From UBA5287 sp041672395 (GTDB lineage: Bacteria > Bacteroidota > Bacteroidia > Bacteroidales > Dysgonomonadaceae): 18,983 bases of DNA. Below are positions 8,804 through 15,169 of this stretch, piece after piece. The stretch is from assembly GCA_041672395.1 (NCBI GenBank), contig JBAYZS010000044.1, positions 1 to 18,983 on the forward strand. The letters are read 5' to 3'. The first letter of the stretch is position 1, and the number at the start of each line of letters is the position of its first letter. The translations under genes were made by a program, and so were the position numbers. The notes below the pieces were generated by a model, which was not told the origin of the DNA, ran no database searches, and saw nothing but the letters and a program-made list of their open reading frames with translations.

Positions 8804-9980
8804 GAACGCTATAATATATTTTCAATGGGTTGGCAGTTACTTTTGTGAACCCTGTAACATCCTGACCCGTGAATGATTTATTTGTTTCACCGTACTCGCC
8901 AAATCTGGAGTTCATCAGGTCGTACTCGCTTGTGCAACCCAATACGGCAAAATGATAAGGACGTAATTCTACTTCTACTTCACCGGATATAAACTTTTGA
9001 GTGTCTTCTAAAAACACTTCGATATTACGCATCACCGGTTCAAGATATTGAGCTTCGTGCATGAGTTGACCATACCAGTTAGACAGTTGTTCTTTCCAAT
9101 AGAGCTGCTGCTTGGTAAGTATATGTTTCTCAAGCAGATGATGCGCTTTGATTGTGATGAGCGGTGCCGGAGCTTCAAATGCTACACGCCCTTTTGTTCC
9201 AATAATTGTGTCACCAACATGAACATCTCTTCCGATACCAAATTTTGATGCAGTTTTATGTAGTTTGTGAATAAGACTTACCGGATCCATTTTCTCTCCG
9301 TTCAAAGAAACGAGTTCACCTTTTTCAAATCCAATCTTTATGCGCTCTACGCCATTGTCTGTAACTTGTGAAGGATAAGCTTCTTCGGGAAGTACTCCTG
9401 ATGATTTCAATGTCTCTACTCCGCCGATGCTTGTACCCCAAAGTCCTTGATTGATTGAGTATTTTGATTTCTCCCATGAGAAATCAAAGCCTTTCTCTGT
9501 CAGGTAATCAATTTCTTGCTGTCTTGATAATGCCAGTTCACGAATTGGGGCAATAATTTTAACTTGTGGGGTTAGCACTTCAAAAACCAAGTCAAAACGT
9601 ACCTGATCATTTCCTGCTCCCGTACTTCCATGAGCAACAAATTCCGCTCCTATCTTTTTAACATGTTCCACAATGTTGAGCGCTTGAAAAAAACGTTCCG
9701 AACTAACGGATAGTGGATAAGTATTGTTTTTTAGTACGTTACCAAATATGAGATACTTAATTCCTCGTTGATAATAATCTTCAACAGCATTAATACATGT
9801 ATGGGTGGTGGCGCCTAATGACAATGCGCGCTCTTTGATGCGTGCAGCTTCTTCTTCCGAAAAACCTCCTGTGTTCACAATTACTGTGTGTACTTCTAAC
9901 CCTTTTTCATTTATCAAGTACGGTACACAAAACGATGTATCTAGTCCGCCACTGAAAGCTAAAACAACTTTTGATTTCAT
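8787..9980 (-). CDS. argG: Argininosuccinate synthase
   Basis: A 397-residue ATP pyrophosphatase-family enzyme joining citrulline and aspartate to argininosuccinate. The ATP loop FSGGLDTS is at 9-16, just after the start. HGSTGAGNDQVRFD is the canonical ATP/citrulline-binding segment, followed by PIRELALSRQQEI and the SINQGLWGTSIGGVE region of the aspartate site. Length is normal for the ~400-residue bacterial form. It starts 4 bases after the GNAT gene stop and overlaps argC by 17 bases, so it is the second gene of the operon although it works near the end of the pathway. Confidence 0.96.
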   Translation of the reverse strand: MKSKVVLAFSGGLDTSFCVPYLINEKGLEVHTVIVNTGGFSEEEAARIKERALSLGATTHTCINAVEDYYQRGIKYLIFGNVLKNNTYPLSVSSERFFQALNIVEHVKKIGAEFVAHGSTGAGNDQVRFDLVFEVLTPQVKIIAPIRELALSRQQEIDYLTEKGFDFSWEKSKYSINQGLWGTSIGGVETLKSSGVLPEEAYPSQVTDNGVERIKIGFEKGELVSLNGEKMDPVSLIHKLHKTASKFGIGRDVHVGDTIIGTKGRVAFEAPAPLITIKAHHLLEKHILTKQQLYWKEQLSNWYGQLMHEAQYLEPVMRNIEVFLEDTQKFISGEVEVELRPYHFAVLGCTSEYDLMNSRFGEYGETNKSFTGQDVTGFTKVTANPLKIYYSVHGKED

Positions 9981-9984
9981 ATCT

Positions 9985-10605
9985 CTATTTTTTAAACATT
10001 TTATTAGGTACTTTTTTCTTAATAACCGGTTTTACGATCTTTTTAGCAAAGGTACTAGGTTTCTGAATAGTTTCCTCCTTTTCGGGGTCAAATAATAGCC
10101 CAGTACAAAGACACATCTTATAATTGTTCCGTTCCAAGATATCAAAATTACGGCAACCCTGACAACCTTTCCAGAATTCTTTATCATCAGTCAATTCTGA
10201 AAAAGGAACAGGTTTAAATCCTAATTCGGTGTTCATTCTCATAACAGCCAAACCGGTGGTGATACTGAATATCTTTGCGTGTGGAAATAATTTACGTGAT
10301 AATCCAAAAATCTTCTGTTTTACTTTTTTTGCTAATCCTTGATTTCTATAATCCGGATGAATAATCAAACCAGAGTTTGCAACAAATTTTTTGTGTCCCC
10401 ACGTTTCTATATATGAAAAGCCGACTAATTTATCGCCGTCTAAAGCTATAACAGCTTTGCCTGAAATTATTTTCTCAGCAACGTATTCAGGGGTTCGTTT
10501 GGCAATGCCTGTACCTCTTATCTGAGCTGATTCATAAATCAGGTCTACTATCTCTTGTGCATATTTTGCGTGACTTTCGTTAGCCACAAATATTTCTACG
10601 TTCAT
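9985..10605 (-). CDS. GNAT acyltransferase, candidate N-succinyl/acetylglutamate synthase
   Basis: A 206-residue GNAT-fold protein and first gene of the arginine operon. The acyl-CoA motif is seen as SGLIIHPDYRNQGLAKKVKQ (78-97), with the R-x-x-G-x-A pyrophosphate loop at 87-92. Its sequence is unlike E. coli ArgA, which fuses an amino-acid-kinase domain to a GNAT domain. The other seven genes supply every later step, and neither ArgA nor ArgJ is present, so this is the natural candidate for the first reaction, glutamate plus acyl-CoA. I recall genetic evidence in Bacteroides thetaiotaomicron assigning a linked GNAT protein as N-succinylglutamate synthase, but could not check it. C-terminal to the GNAT core are four cysteines (Cys148, 151, 165, 167; CxxC and CxC) and a lysine-rich tail (187-206). 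Neither is usual in GNAT enzymes. Confidence 0.75.
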   Translation of the reverse strand: MNVEIFVANESHAKYAQEIVDLIYESAQIRGTGIAKRTPEYVAEKIISGKAVIALDGDKLVGFSYIETWGHKKFVANSGLIIHPDYRNQGLAKKVKQKIFGLSRKLFPHAKIFSITTGLAVMRMNTELGFKPVPFSELTDDKEFWKGCQGCRNFDILERNNYKMCLCTGLLFDPEKEETIQKPSTFAKKIVKPVIKKKVPNKMFKK

Positions 10606-10692
10606 TTTTTATAGTAAAAGTAAGTTGATAAAGAATTTTAATGTTGAGAAACTGATAAATTGAAGAGCCGATATATAGATTCAACCTCTGAA

Positions 10693-10702
10693 TGTATATA
10701 CA
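10693..10702. promoter_or_regulatory. TGTATATACA palindrome in the arginine operon leader, possible operator
   Basis: A perfect 10-bp palindrome lies four bases after the leader-peptide stop and about 90 bases before the GNAT gene start. ArgR-type operators are AT-rich palindromes, so this is a candidate ArgR site. A 10-bp AT palindrome is weak evidence by itself, and no second ARG-like box was recognised nearby. Confidence 0.2.
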
Positions 10703-10705
10703 GTA

Positions 10706-10780
10706 TTATGAAAAGCATCGTCGGACAAATATTCCGTCTGCTTTGTAATTGATTGTGTATTGTAGTAATAACCTTTTCAT
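10706..10780 (-). CDS. Candidate arginine leader peptide (24 residues)
   Basis: The minus strand reads ATG (10780) to TAA (10706) and gives MKRLLLQYTINYKADG followed by IFVRRCFS. The 24 residues include three Arg. Two are adjacent CGA CGA codons at 10723-10718, near the end of the frame, the layout expected of an amino-acid-sensing leader peptide. The frame starts just downstream of a TAATTTTG -7 box and precedes the first gene of the arginine operon. The Arg codons lie inside a hairpin that a stalled ribosome would open, while the start codon lies in a second inverted repeat that competes with it. No Shine-Dalgarno is visible, but Bacteroidota often lack one. A chance reading frame cannot be excluded. 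Confidence 0.35.
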   Translation of the reverse strand: MKRLLLQYTINYKADGIFVRRCFS

Positions 10781-10781
10781 A
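10707..10781 (-). promoter_or_regulatory. Competing inverted repeats in the arginine operon leader (possible attenuator)
   Basis: Two pairings share one strand. First, TATGAAAAG at the transcript's 5' end (10781-10773) is perfectly complementary to CTTTTCATA (10715-10707). Second, AAAGCA (10744-10739) pairs with TGCTTT (10717-10712), and inside it CGGA (10736-10733) pairs with TCCG (10725-10722), enclosing a 7-base loop. CTTT is used by both, so the two folds exclude each other in part. The tandem Arg codons fall in the 3' side of the inner hairpin. No strong GC-rich terminator with a U run follows, so control might act on translation or through Rho rather than an intrinsic terminator. Confidence 0.35.
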
Positions 10782-10787
10782 GAGATG

Positions 10788-10795
10788 CAAAATTA
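10788..10795 (-). promoter_or_regulatory. -7 promoter box upstream of the arginine operon
   Basis: The minus strand reads TAATTTTG, a perfect match to the Bacteroidota -7 consensus TAnnTTTG. The expected start would be near 10784, only a few bases before the leader-peptide ATG and about 180 bases before the GNAT gene. No good TTTG appears at the usual 18-21 base spacing upstream, so the -33 half is weak. Confidence 0.4.
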
Positions 10796-10949
10796 CACAT
10801 ATTATTTTATTCATAAGCACTTTTTGAGATAAAAAAACTCAGAAAAATGGTAAAGATGAAAGATTTCGTAATTCTTTATCACATATAAACCAAAAAAAAG
10901 GACAAAAAAGGCAGTTTTTTATTAACAAAACACGAACTTTTCAACAAAA

Positions 10950-10981
10950 AACTCAATGTTTAAATAAATTAACATTGAGTT
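10950..10981. repeat. Perfect 11-bp inverted repeat upstream of parA
   Basis: The arms AACTCAATGTT (10950-10960) and AACATTGAGTT (10971-10981) are exact reverse complements, separated by 10 A/T-only bases. Arm centres are 21 bp apart, two helical turns. The right arm contains the TTG (10975-10977) that serves as the -33 box of the parA promoter. This suits an operator bound by a dimeric repressor, possibly ParA/ParB autoregulation. It lacks the GC-rich stem and T run of a terminator. Confidence 0.5.
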
Positions 10982-11003
10982 AGCCAATTTATTAGTTATT
11001 TTG
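10975..11003 (+). promoter_or_regulatory. Putative promoter for the parA-parB gene group
   Basis: TTG (10975-10977), an 18-base spacer, then TTATTTTG (10996-11003), which differs from the TAnnTTTG consensus at one base. Transcription would start about 20 bases before the parA ATG at 11030. The -33 box lies inside the right arm of the 11-bp inverted repeat. Confidence 0.45.
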
Positions 11004-11029
11004 CCGCCTAAAACGAGCAAAGTGTTATT

Positions 11030-11794
11030 ATGGGAAAAATTATTTCTTTAGCTAATCAAAAGGGTGGAGTTGGAAAGACCACAACTACAATTAATTTAGC
11101 CGCATCACTGGCTGCTTTGGATAAATCTGTATTGGTGATTGATGCGGATCCGCAGGCTAATGCTTCATCGGGACTGGGAATTGATATCAAAACAACAAAA
11201 CATACTATCTATGAAGGTATAATTGGTGAAAGTTCTGCCGAAGATTGCGTGCATAAAACTCCTTTCGATAATATTGATATCATCTCTTCTCATATAAATC
11301 TTGTTGGAGCTGAAGTTGAAATGGTCCAAATGGATAATCGCGAAAAACGTATTCGGAATTTTCTTAAACCATTGGAAAAAAACTACGATTTTATATTGAT
11401 CGACTGCTCTCCTTCGTTAGGTATTATCACTGTGAATGCGTTAACGGCTTCCAATTCTGTACTGATTCCTGTTCAGTGTGAATATTTTGCTTTGGAAGGG
11501 TTGTCTAAATTACTGAACACTATAAAGATTATTAAGTCGAAGCTGAATCCTGATCTCGAAATTGAAGGCTTTTTACTCACTATGTATGATGCTCGTTTGA
11601 GATTACATAATCAGGTGTATGAAGAAGTGAAAAGTCATTTTAGAGAATTGGTTTTTAAAACTGTTATTCAACGAAATATTACCTTGAGTGAGTCGCAAAG
11701 TCATGCTTTGCCTGCACTTAATTATGATGCTGCTTCAAGGGGTGCTATGAATTATATGCAGTTAGCACAAGAGCTAATAGAAAAAAATTCCTAA
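11030..11794 (+). CDS. parA: ParA/Soj chromosome-partitioning ATPase
   Basis: A 254-residue ParA-type ATPase. The deviant Walker A KGGVGKTT is at 11-18, with the signature lysine Lys11. The A' region VIDADPQANASSGLG is at 36-50 and the Walker B-like ILIDCSPSLG near 121-130. There is no N-terminal DNA-binding domain, so it is the short chromosomal Soj/ParA type rather than the long plasmid ParA. It binds DNA non-specifically as an ATP dimer, and ParB stimulates its hydrolysis, which moves replication origins apart. parB follows after 25 bases. The inverted repeat overlapping its promoter suggests repressor control. Confidence 0.95.
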   Translation: MGKIISLANQKGGVGKTTTTINLAASLAALDKSVLVIDADPQANASSGLGIDIKTTKHTIYEGIIGESSAEDCVHKTPFDNIDIISSHINLVGAEVEMVQMDNREKRIRNFLKPLEKNYDFILIDCSPSLGIITVNALTASNSVLIPVQCEYFALEGLSKLLNTIKIIKSKLNPDLEIEGFLLTMYDARLRLHNQVYEEVKSHFRELVFKTVIQRNITLSESQSHALPALNYDAASRGAMNYMQLAQELIEKNS

Positions 11795-11799
11795 CTTTG
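11792..11799 (+). promoter_or_regulatory. TAACTTTG -7 box overlapping the parA stop codon
   Basis: A perfect TAnnTTTG begins with the TAA stop of parA and lies about 20 bases before the parB ATG. No TTG is present at a suitable distance upstream, so this may be a weak internal promoter for parB and the genes after it, or chance. Confidence 0.25.
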
Positions 11800-11819
11800 C
11801 ATGGATATAATTAATAATA

Positions 11820-12713
11820 ATGAGTAAGAAAAATGCCCTTGGTCGGGGACTGGATGCCCTTATCACTTTTGATGATCTTGATACGCAAGGTTCTTCGTAC
11901 ATAAATGAGATAGAATTATATAAAATTTCTCCAAACCCTGATCAACCGCGAAGTGCTTTTGATGAAGAGTCGCTGGAAGAATTGGCTGCTTCAATATCAA
12001 AAATTGGAGTGATTCAACCGGTTACACTCCGACAATTGGATGAAGATTCTTATCAGATTATTGCAGGAGAGCGCCGTTATCGTGCTTCAATAATGGCGGG
12101 ATTAAATTCTATTCCGGCTTATATTAAGTCAGTAGATGAGGATGCGGTAATGGAAATGGCGCTGATTGAAAATATTCAGCGTGAGGATTTGAATTCTATA
12201 GAAATTGCTCTTGCTTATCAAAATCTTATTAATTCGCTCATGCTTACTCAGGAACAACTGAGTGAACGCGTTGGTAAAAAAAGAGCCACAATTACTAATT
12301 ATCTTCGTTTACTGAAGCTGCCTGCTGAAGTGCAGATGGGAGTAAAAGATAAAAAAATTGATATGGGTCATGCTCGTTCATTGGTAGCATTGAATGATCC
12401 AGTTGCACAGATCTCACTCTACAATCATATTCTCGAAAAAGGTATGTCGGTGAGAGAGGTTGAAGCTATCGTGCGTGAGTTTAATGATGGAAAATCTTTG
12501 GAAGAGGCGATTTCAAAAAAGTCACCAAAAAAGAATTCAACAACTTCTGCTTCGGAGGAAAGTAATTTCGCGAAACTAGAAAAACATTTGTCGGATTACT
12601 TCAAAACGAAAGTTCAGTTTTCTTGTAACAATAAAGGTAAAGGGAAAATCACGATACCGTTCAGTTCTGTTGAACAAATGGAAAGAATAATTGTGATGTT
12701 TGAAAAAAAATGA
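11820..12713 (+). CDS. parB: ParB/Spo0J chromosome-partitioning protein
   Basis: A 297-residue ParB-family CTPase and DNA-binding clamp. The N-terminus KKNALGRGLDALI is the usual ParA-interacting start of chromosomal ParB. QPR (42-44) and the CTP/arginine-rich box GERRYRA (83-89) mark the N-terminal domain, with ENIQREDLN at 117-125. A helix-turn-helix covers about 144-163 (QEQLSERVGKKRATITNYLR), and a C-terminal dimerisation region follows a Lys/Ser-rich linker near 225-245. It would load at parS sites and work with ParA. I found no full parS in this window. The start of the DUF5683 gene is 8 bases downstream. Confidence 0.95.
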   Translation: MSKKNALGRGLDALITFDDLDTQGSSYINEIELYKISPNPDQPRSAFDEESLEELAASISKIGVIQPVTLRQLDEDSYQIIAGERRYRASIMAGLNSIPAYIKSVDEDAVMEMALIENIQREDLNSIEIALAYQNLINSLMLTQEQLSERVGKKRATITNYLRLLKLPAEVQMGVKDKKIDMGHARSLVALNDPVAQISLYNHILEKGMSVREVEAIVREFNDGKSLEEAISKKSPKKNSTTSASEESNFAKLEKHLSDYFKTKVQFSCNNKGKGKITIPFSSVEQMERIIVMFEKK

Positions 12714-12720
12714 TGACGGA

Positions 12721-13467
12721 ATGACAAACAGGCTGATGTGGTTGATCATTTGTATGATGGCTGTCTGTGTTACATCTAAAGCACAAACAACCTCGATTAT
12801 AAGTTCACTTGATTCGGTTATTGTTGGTGATTCAACGCTTATGAATACTGTTGATGCAAAATCCAAAGCGGTTCAATTAGTTAAAAGTATGCAGGATAAA
12901 ACAGATAGCATTCTTTCCGCAACTGCATCGGCTGTACTCATTGATACACTTGGTGAAAAAGAGGAGTTCTCTCCTGTTCCCCGGAAAGCCGTCTTATACT
13001 CGGCTATCCTTCCTGGTCTGGGACAGATTTACAACAAAAAGTATTGGAAACTGCCTCTTTTATATGGAGGATTTTTTGGATTTTCGTATGCCATTTCTTG
13101 GAATAATCGCTATTATAAAGATTATTTTTATGGCTTTCGGGATCTTACTGATGATGATGATTCTACCAATAGCTGGCATAATTTCCTGCCTTACGGACAA
13201 TCGCCGGAATCGGCTGATAAAAAATGGCTCGAAGAAACGTTGAGAAGACGAAAAGATTATTACCGTAGGTTCAGGGATATGAGTATTATTGGTACAGCTG
13301 CGCTTTATGCATTGAATATTATTGATGCGTATGTTGATGCAAGTTTGTTTAATTTTGATATGAGTCCTGATCTTTCAATGAATATTAAACCGACTGTCAT
13401 TCAGACTAATTACATGAAAAATGTTGGAAACACTGCCTTTGGATTTCAGTGTAGCTTAGGTTTCTGA
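12721..13467 (+). CDS. DUF5683 membrane protein of unknown function
   Basis: A 248-residue protein when read from the ATG at 12721. The frame extends to a TTG at 12700 inside parB, but the ATG is better: it directly precedes a signal peptide (MTNRLMWLIICMMAVCVTSKAQ), lies 8 bases after the parB stop and has GACGGA just upstream. The central part, AILPGLGQIYNKKYWKLPLLYGG, is the hallmark of DUF5683, a Bacteroidota family, and is followed by a hydrophobic segment (FFGFSYAISWNN). A charged stretch (RRRKDYYRRFRDMS) leads to a second hydrophobic segment (IIGTAALYALNIIDAYVDA). It is probably in the cell envelope. Its position between parB and a lytic transglycosylase gives no specific function, and I do not assign one. 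Confidence 0.85.
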   Translation: MTNRLMWLIICMMAVCVTSKAQTTSIISSLDSVIVGDSTLMNTVDAKSKAVQLVKSMQDKTDSILSATASAVLIDTLGEKEEFSPVPRKAVLYSAILPGLGQIYNKKYWKLPLLYGGFFGFSYAISWNNRYYKDYFYGFRDLTDDDDSTNSWHNFLPYGQSPESADKKWLEETLRRRKDYYRRFRDMSIIGTAALYALNIIDAYVDASLFNFDMSPDLSMNIKPTVIQTNYMKNVGNTAFGFQCSLGF

Positions 13468-13486
13468 CAATTAGAATTTTATTATT

Positions 13487-15154
13487 ATGTTTAAGAATTT
13501 ATTAGTCTTTACTTTGTCTGTAACGACTTTTGTGACCTTTTCACAGGCACAAATTCAAATGTTACGCCCAAATAGCGATTCGCTAATAAATAAAGATGAA
13601 GAAATAGTCCCCGAAGGGTTATCGGGAAATTTGAATACACTTTTGCATGAATGGCAACTCGAATTCTCTTCGGCAGATAAAAACTGTCGTCAAGGATCAA
13701 ACGTGGCATTTCATGATTCTGTGTATATGAATCGTCTTTATAATTTACCGACGGTAATGGAAATGTCATATAATGAGGTAGTTCGTTCTTATATCGACAG
13801 ATATACAGATAGAAACCGGAATATGGTAGGTTACTTGGCTACCATCGGTGACTATTATTTCCCAATGTTCGAAGAAGCACTAGATAGATATGGACTTCCG
13901 CTTGAATTAAAATACTTACCTATCATTGAATCGGCACTTAATCCGATAGCTGTTTCAAGAGTAGGGGCAACGGGTTTGTGGCAGTTTATGTTGAAAACCG
14001 GACAAAGTTATGGGCTGGAAGTGAATAGTCTGGTTGATGAAAGGCGCGATCCACACAAGGCAACGGATGCGGCAGCACGTTACTTGTTGGACTTGCACAA
14101 GTTGTATGATGATTGGAATCTGGTGATCGCTGCCTATAATTGCGGACCCGGAAATGTGAATAAAGCCATTTCGAGAAGTGGTGGAAAACGTGATTATTGG
14201 GAGATCTATAAATATCTTCCAAAAGAAACACGAGGATATGTTCCGGCTTTTATTGCAGCAACCTATATAATGAATTATTATCCGACACATAATATTTGCG
14301 CTGTTGCATCTAATAATGATATGATTGCAATGGATACAATTCATGTAAACAAACAACTTCATTTCAAGCAAATATCTGATGTGTTGAACATACCGATGGA
14401 GAAGTTAAGAAGAATGAATCCTCAATATAAAACGGATATAATACCAGGCGGTCTTCAGAGCTATGTGCTTGTTTTGCCGACGAATAAGGTGCTTGCTTTT
14501 ATAGAACAGCAGGATACAATAACGAAATACAATCGAGATACCTTTTTTACTCATCGAGTAAATACAGATCAATATGTTAATGGTAGTTCTTCTTCCGTTG
14601 CTTCTTCAGTTGGAGTGCAGAATGTCTATTATAAAGTTAAGAGGGGCGATAATCTTGGGAAAATTGCACAAAGGAATCGCACTACAGTAACTCAGCTTAA
14701 AAAATGGAACAACCTCAAATCCAGTAATATAAACCCGGGAAAGAGTTTGATTGTCCAGAAAAAGAATGTACCTGTTAACGTCGAATCAAGTACGGAAGAA
14801 GTGGTATTGGCCGATAATACTTCGACAAAGGTCAGCAACGAATTCAAAAACGTTTATTACAAAATTAAGAAAGGCGATTCTCTCTCCGAAATTGCGGATC
14901 GCTTTGGCATAAGTGTGAATCAGCTAAAAAAATGGAATAATCTGAAATCCAATAGAATAGATATGGGCAAAAGTCTGATAGTCAAGAAAGAGTCAATACC
15001 TGTGGTTGCGGAGAAGGTCGAGAATTCAAAAACACAAGAATCAAAAGTCGACTCTACAAAGGTGCAAAGCGGTATTATTTCCGCGTATCTTAATAATCAA
15101 TTGAAAGGAGCTGATATTGATACGATTGCAATAAAGGATAGTGTTTTAAATTAA
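13487..15154 (+). CDS. MltD-like membrane lytic transglycosylase with LysM repeats
   Basis: A 555-residue exported peptidoglycan lyase. The signal peptide ends near AQ (residues 20-22). The SLT-type catalytic domain spans about 115-270, with the general acid Glu148 in PIIESALNP, then GATGLWQFM (160-168) and AAYNCGPGNVNKA (215-227). These are family-1 motifs of the MltD subgroup. A degenerate LysM-like unit lies at about 283-330 and two clear LysM modules at about 381-426 and 457-502, so the protein should bind and cleave glycan strands. Modular lengths match MltD. It follows the DUF5683 gene by 19 bases and probably belongs to the parA-parB transcript, so wall remodelling may be coordinated with chromosome segregation. 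Confidence 0.92.
   Translation: MFKNLLVFTLSVTTFVTFSQAQIQMLRPNSDSLINKDEEIVPEGLSGNLNTLLHEWQLEFSSADKNCRQGSNVAFHDSVYMNRLYNLPTVMEMSYNEVVRSYIDRYTDRNRNMVGYLATIGDYYFPMFEEALDRYGLPLELKYLPIIESALNPIAVSRVGATGLWQFMLKTGQSYGLEVNSLVDERRDPHKATDAAARYLLDLHKLYDDWNLVIAAYNCGPGNVNKAISRSGGKRDYWEIYKYLPKETRGYVPAFIAATYIMNYYPTHNICAVASNNDMIAMDTIHVNKQLHFKQISDVLNIPMEKLRRMNPQYKTDIIPGGLQSYVLVLPTNKVLAFIEQQDTITKYNRDTFFTHRVNTDQYVNGSSSSVASSVGVQNVYYKVKRGDNLGKIAQRNRTTVTQLKKWNNLKSSNINPGKSLIVQKKNVPVNVESSTEEVVLADNTSTKVSNEFKNVYYKIKKGDSLSEIADRFGISVNQLKKWNNLKSNRIDMGKSLIVKKESIPVVAEKVENSKTQESKVDSTKVQSGIISAYLNNQLKGADIDTIAIKDSVLN
14627..14992 (+). repeat. Two near-identical LysM modules (tandem duplication within a gene)
   Basis: Segments 14627-14764 and 14855-14992 each encode 46 residues that align without gaps, starting YYKVKRGD and YYKIKKGD. 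Both share QLKKWNNLKS and GKSLIV. Nucleotide similarity is also visible, which indicates a duplication within the gene, with a Ser/Thr/Glu-rich linker between the copies. Confidence 0.8.
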
Positions 15155-15169
15155 TAAAGAAGTTTATCT

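Larger units (their letters stand above)
10606..11029. other. Divergent intergenic region between the arginine operon and parA
   Basis: A 424-base AT-rich gap between divergently read units. On the arginine side it holds a -7 promoter box, a 24-codon reading frame with tandem Arg codons, two competing inverted repeats and a TGTATATACA palindrome. On the parA side it holds a perfect 11-bp inverted repeat and a promoter. The stretch from about 10820 to 10949 shows only A/T-rich runs and nothing I can name. I found no full ParB site (parS) and no tRNA or other RNA gene. Confidence 0.6.

Noticed and set aside
8382..8876. 164-codon plus-strand frame opposite argC
   Set aside because: It mirrors the conserved argC catalytic region on the other strand, and no domain is recognisable.
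8883..8890. TGTTTCAC, half of a parS site, within argG
   Set aside because: The other half (GTGAAACA) is absent; CGTACTCG follows. No full parS was found in the window.
10638..10820. 60-codon minus-strand frame in the arginine leader region
   Set aside because: It begins upstream of the likely promoter, has no recognisable domain, and its composition looks like random AT-rich sequence. The shorter 24-codon frame inside it is better placed.
12700..12720. Longer DUF5683 start at a TTG inside parB
   Set aside because: The ATG at 12721 directly precedes a clean signal peptide and has better spacing. The extension would add a charged MKKNDDG in front of it.
13955..14371. 138-codon minus-strand frame inside the transglycosylase gene
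   Set aside because: It lies opposite the catalytic SLT domain and is rich in His, Cys and Ile, as expected of an antisense shadow.
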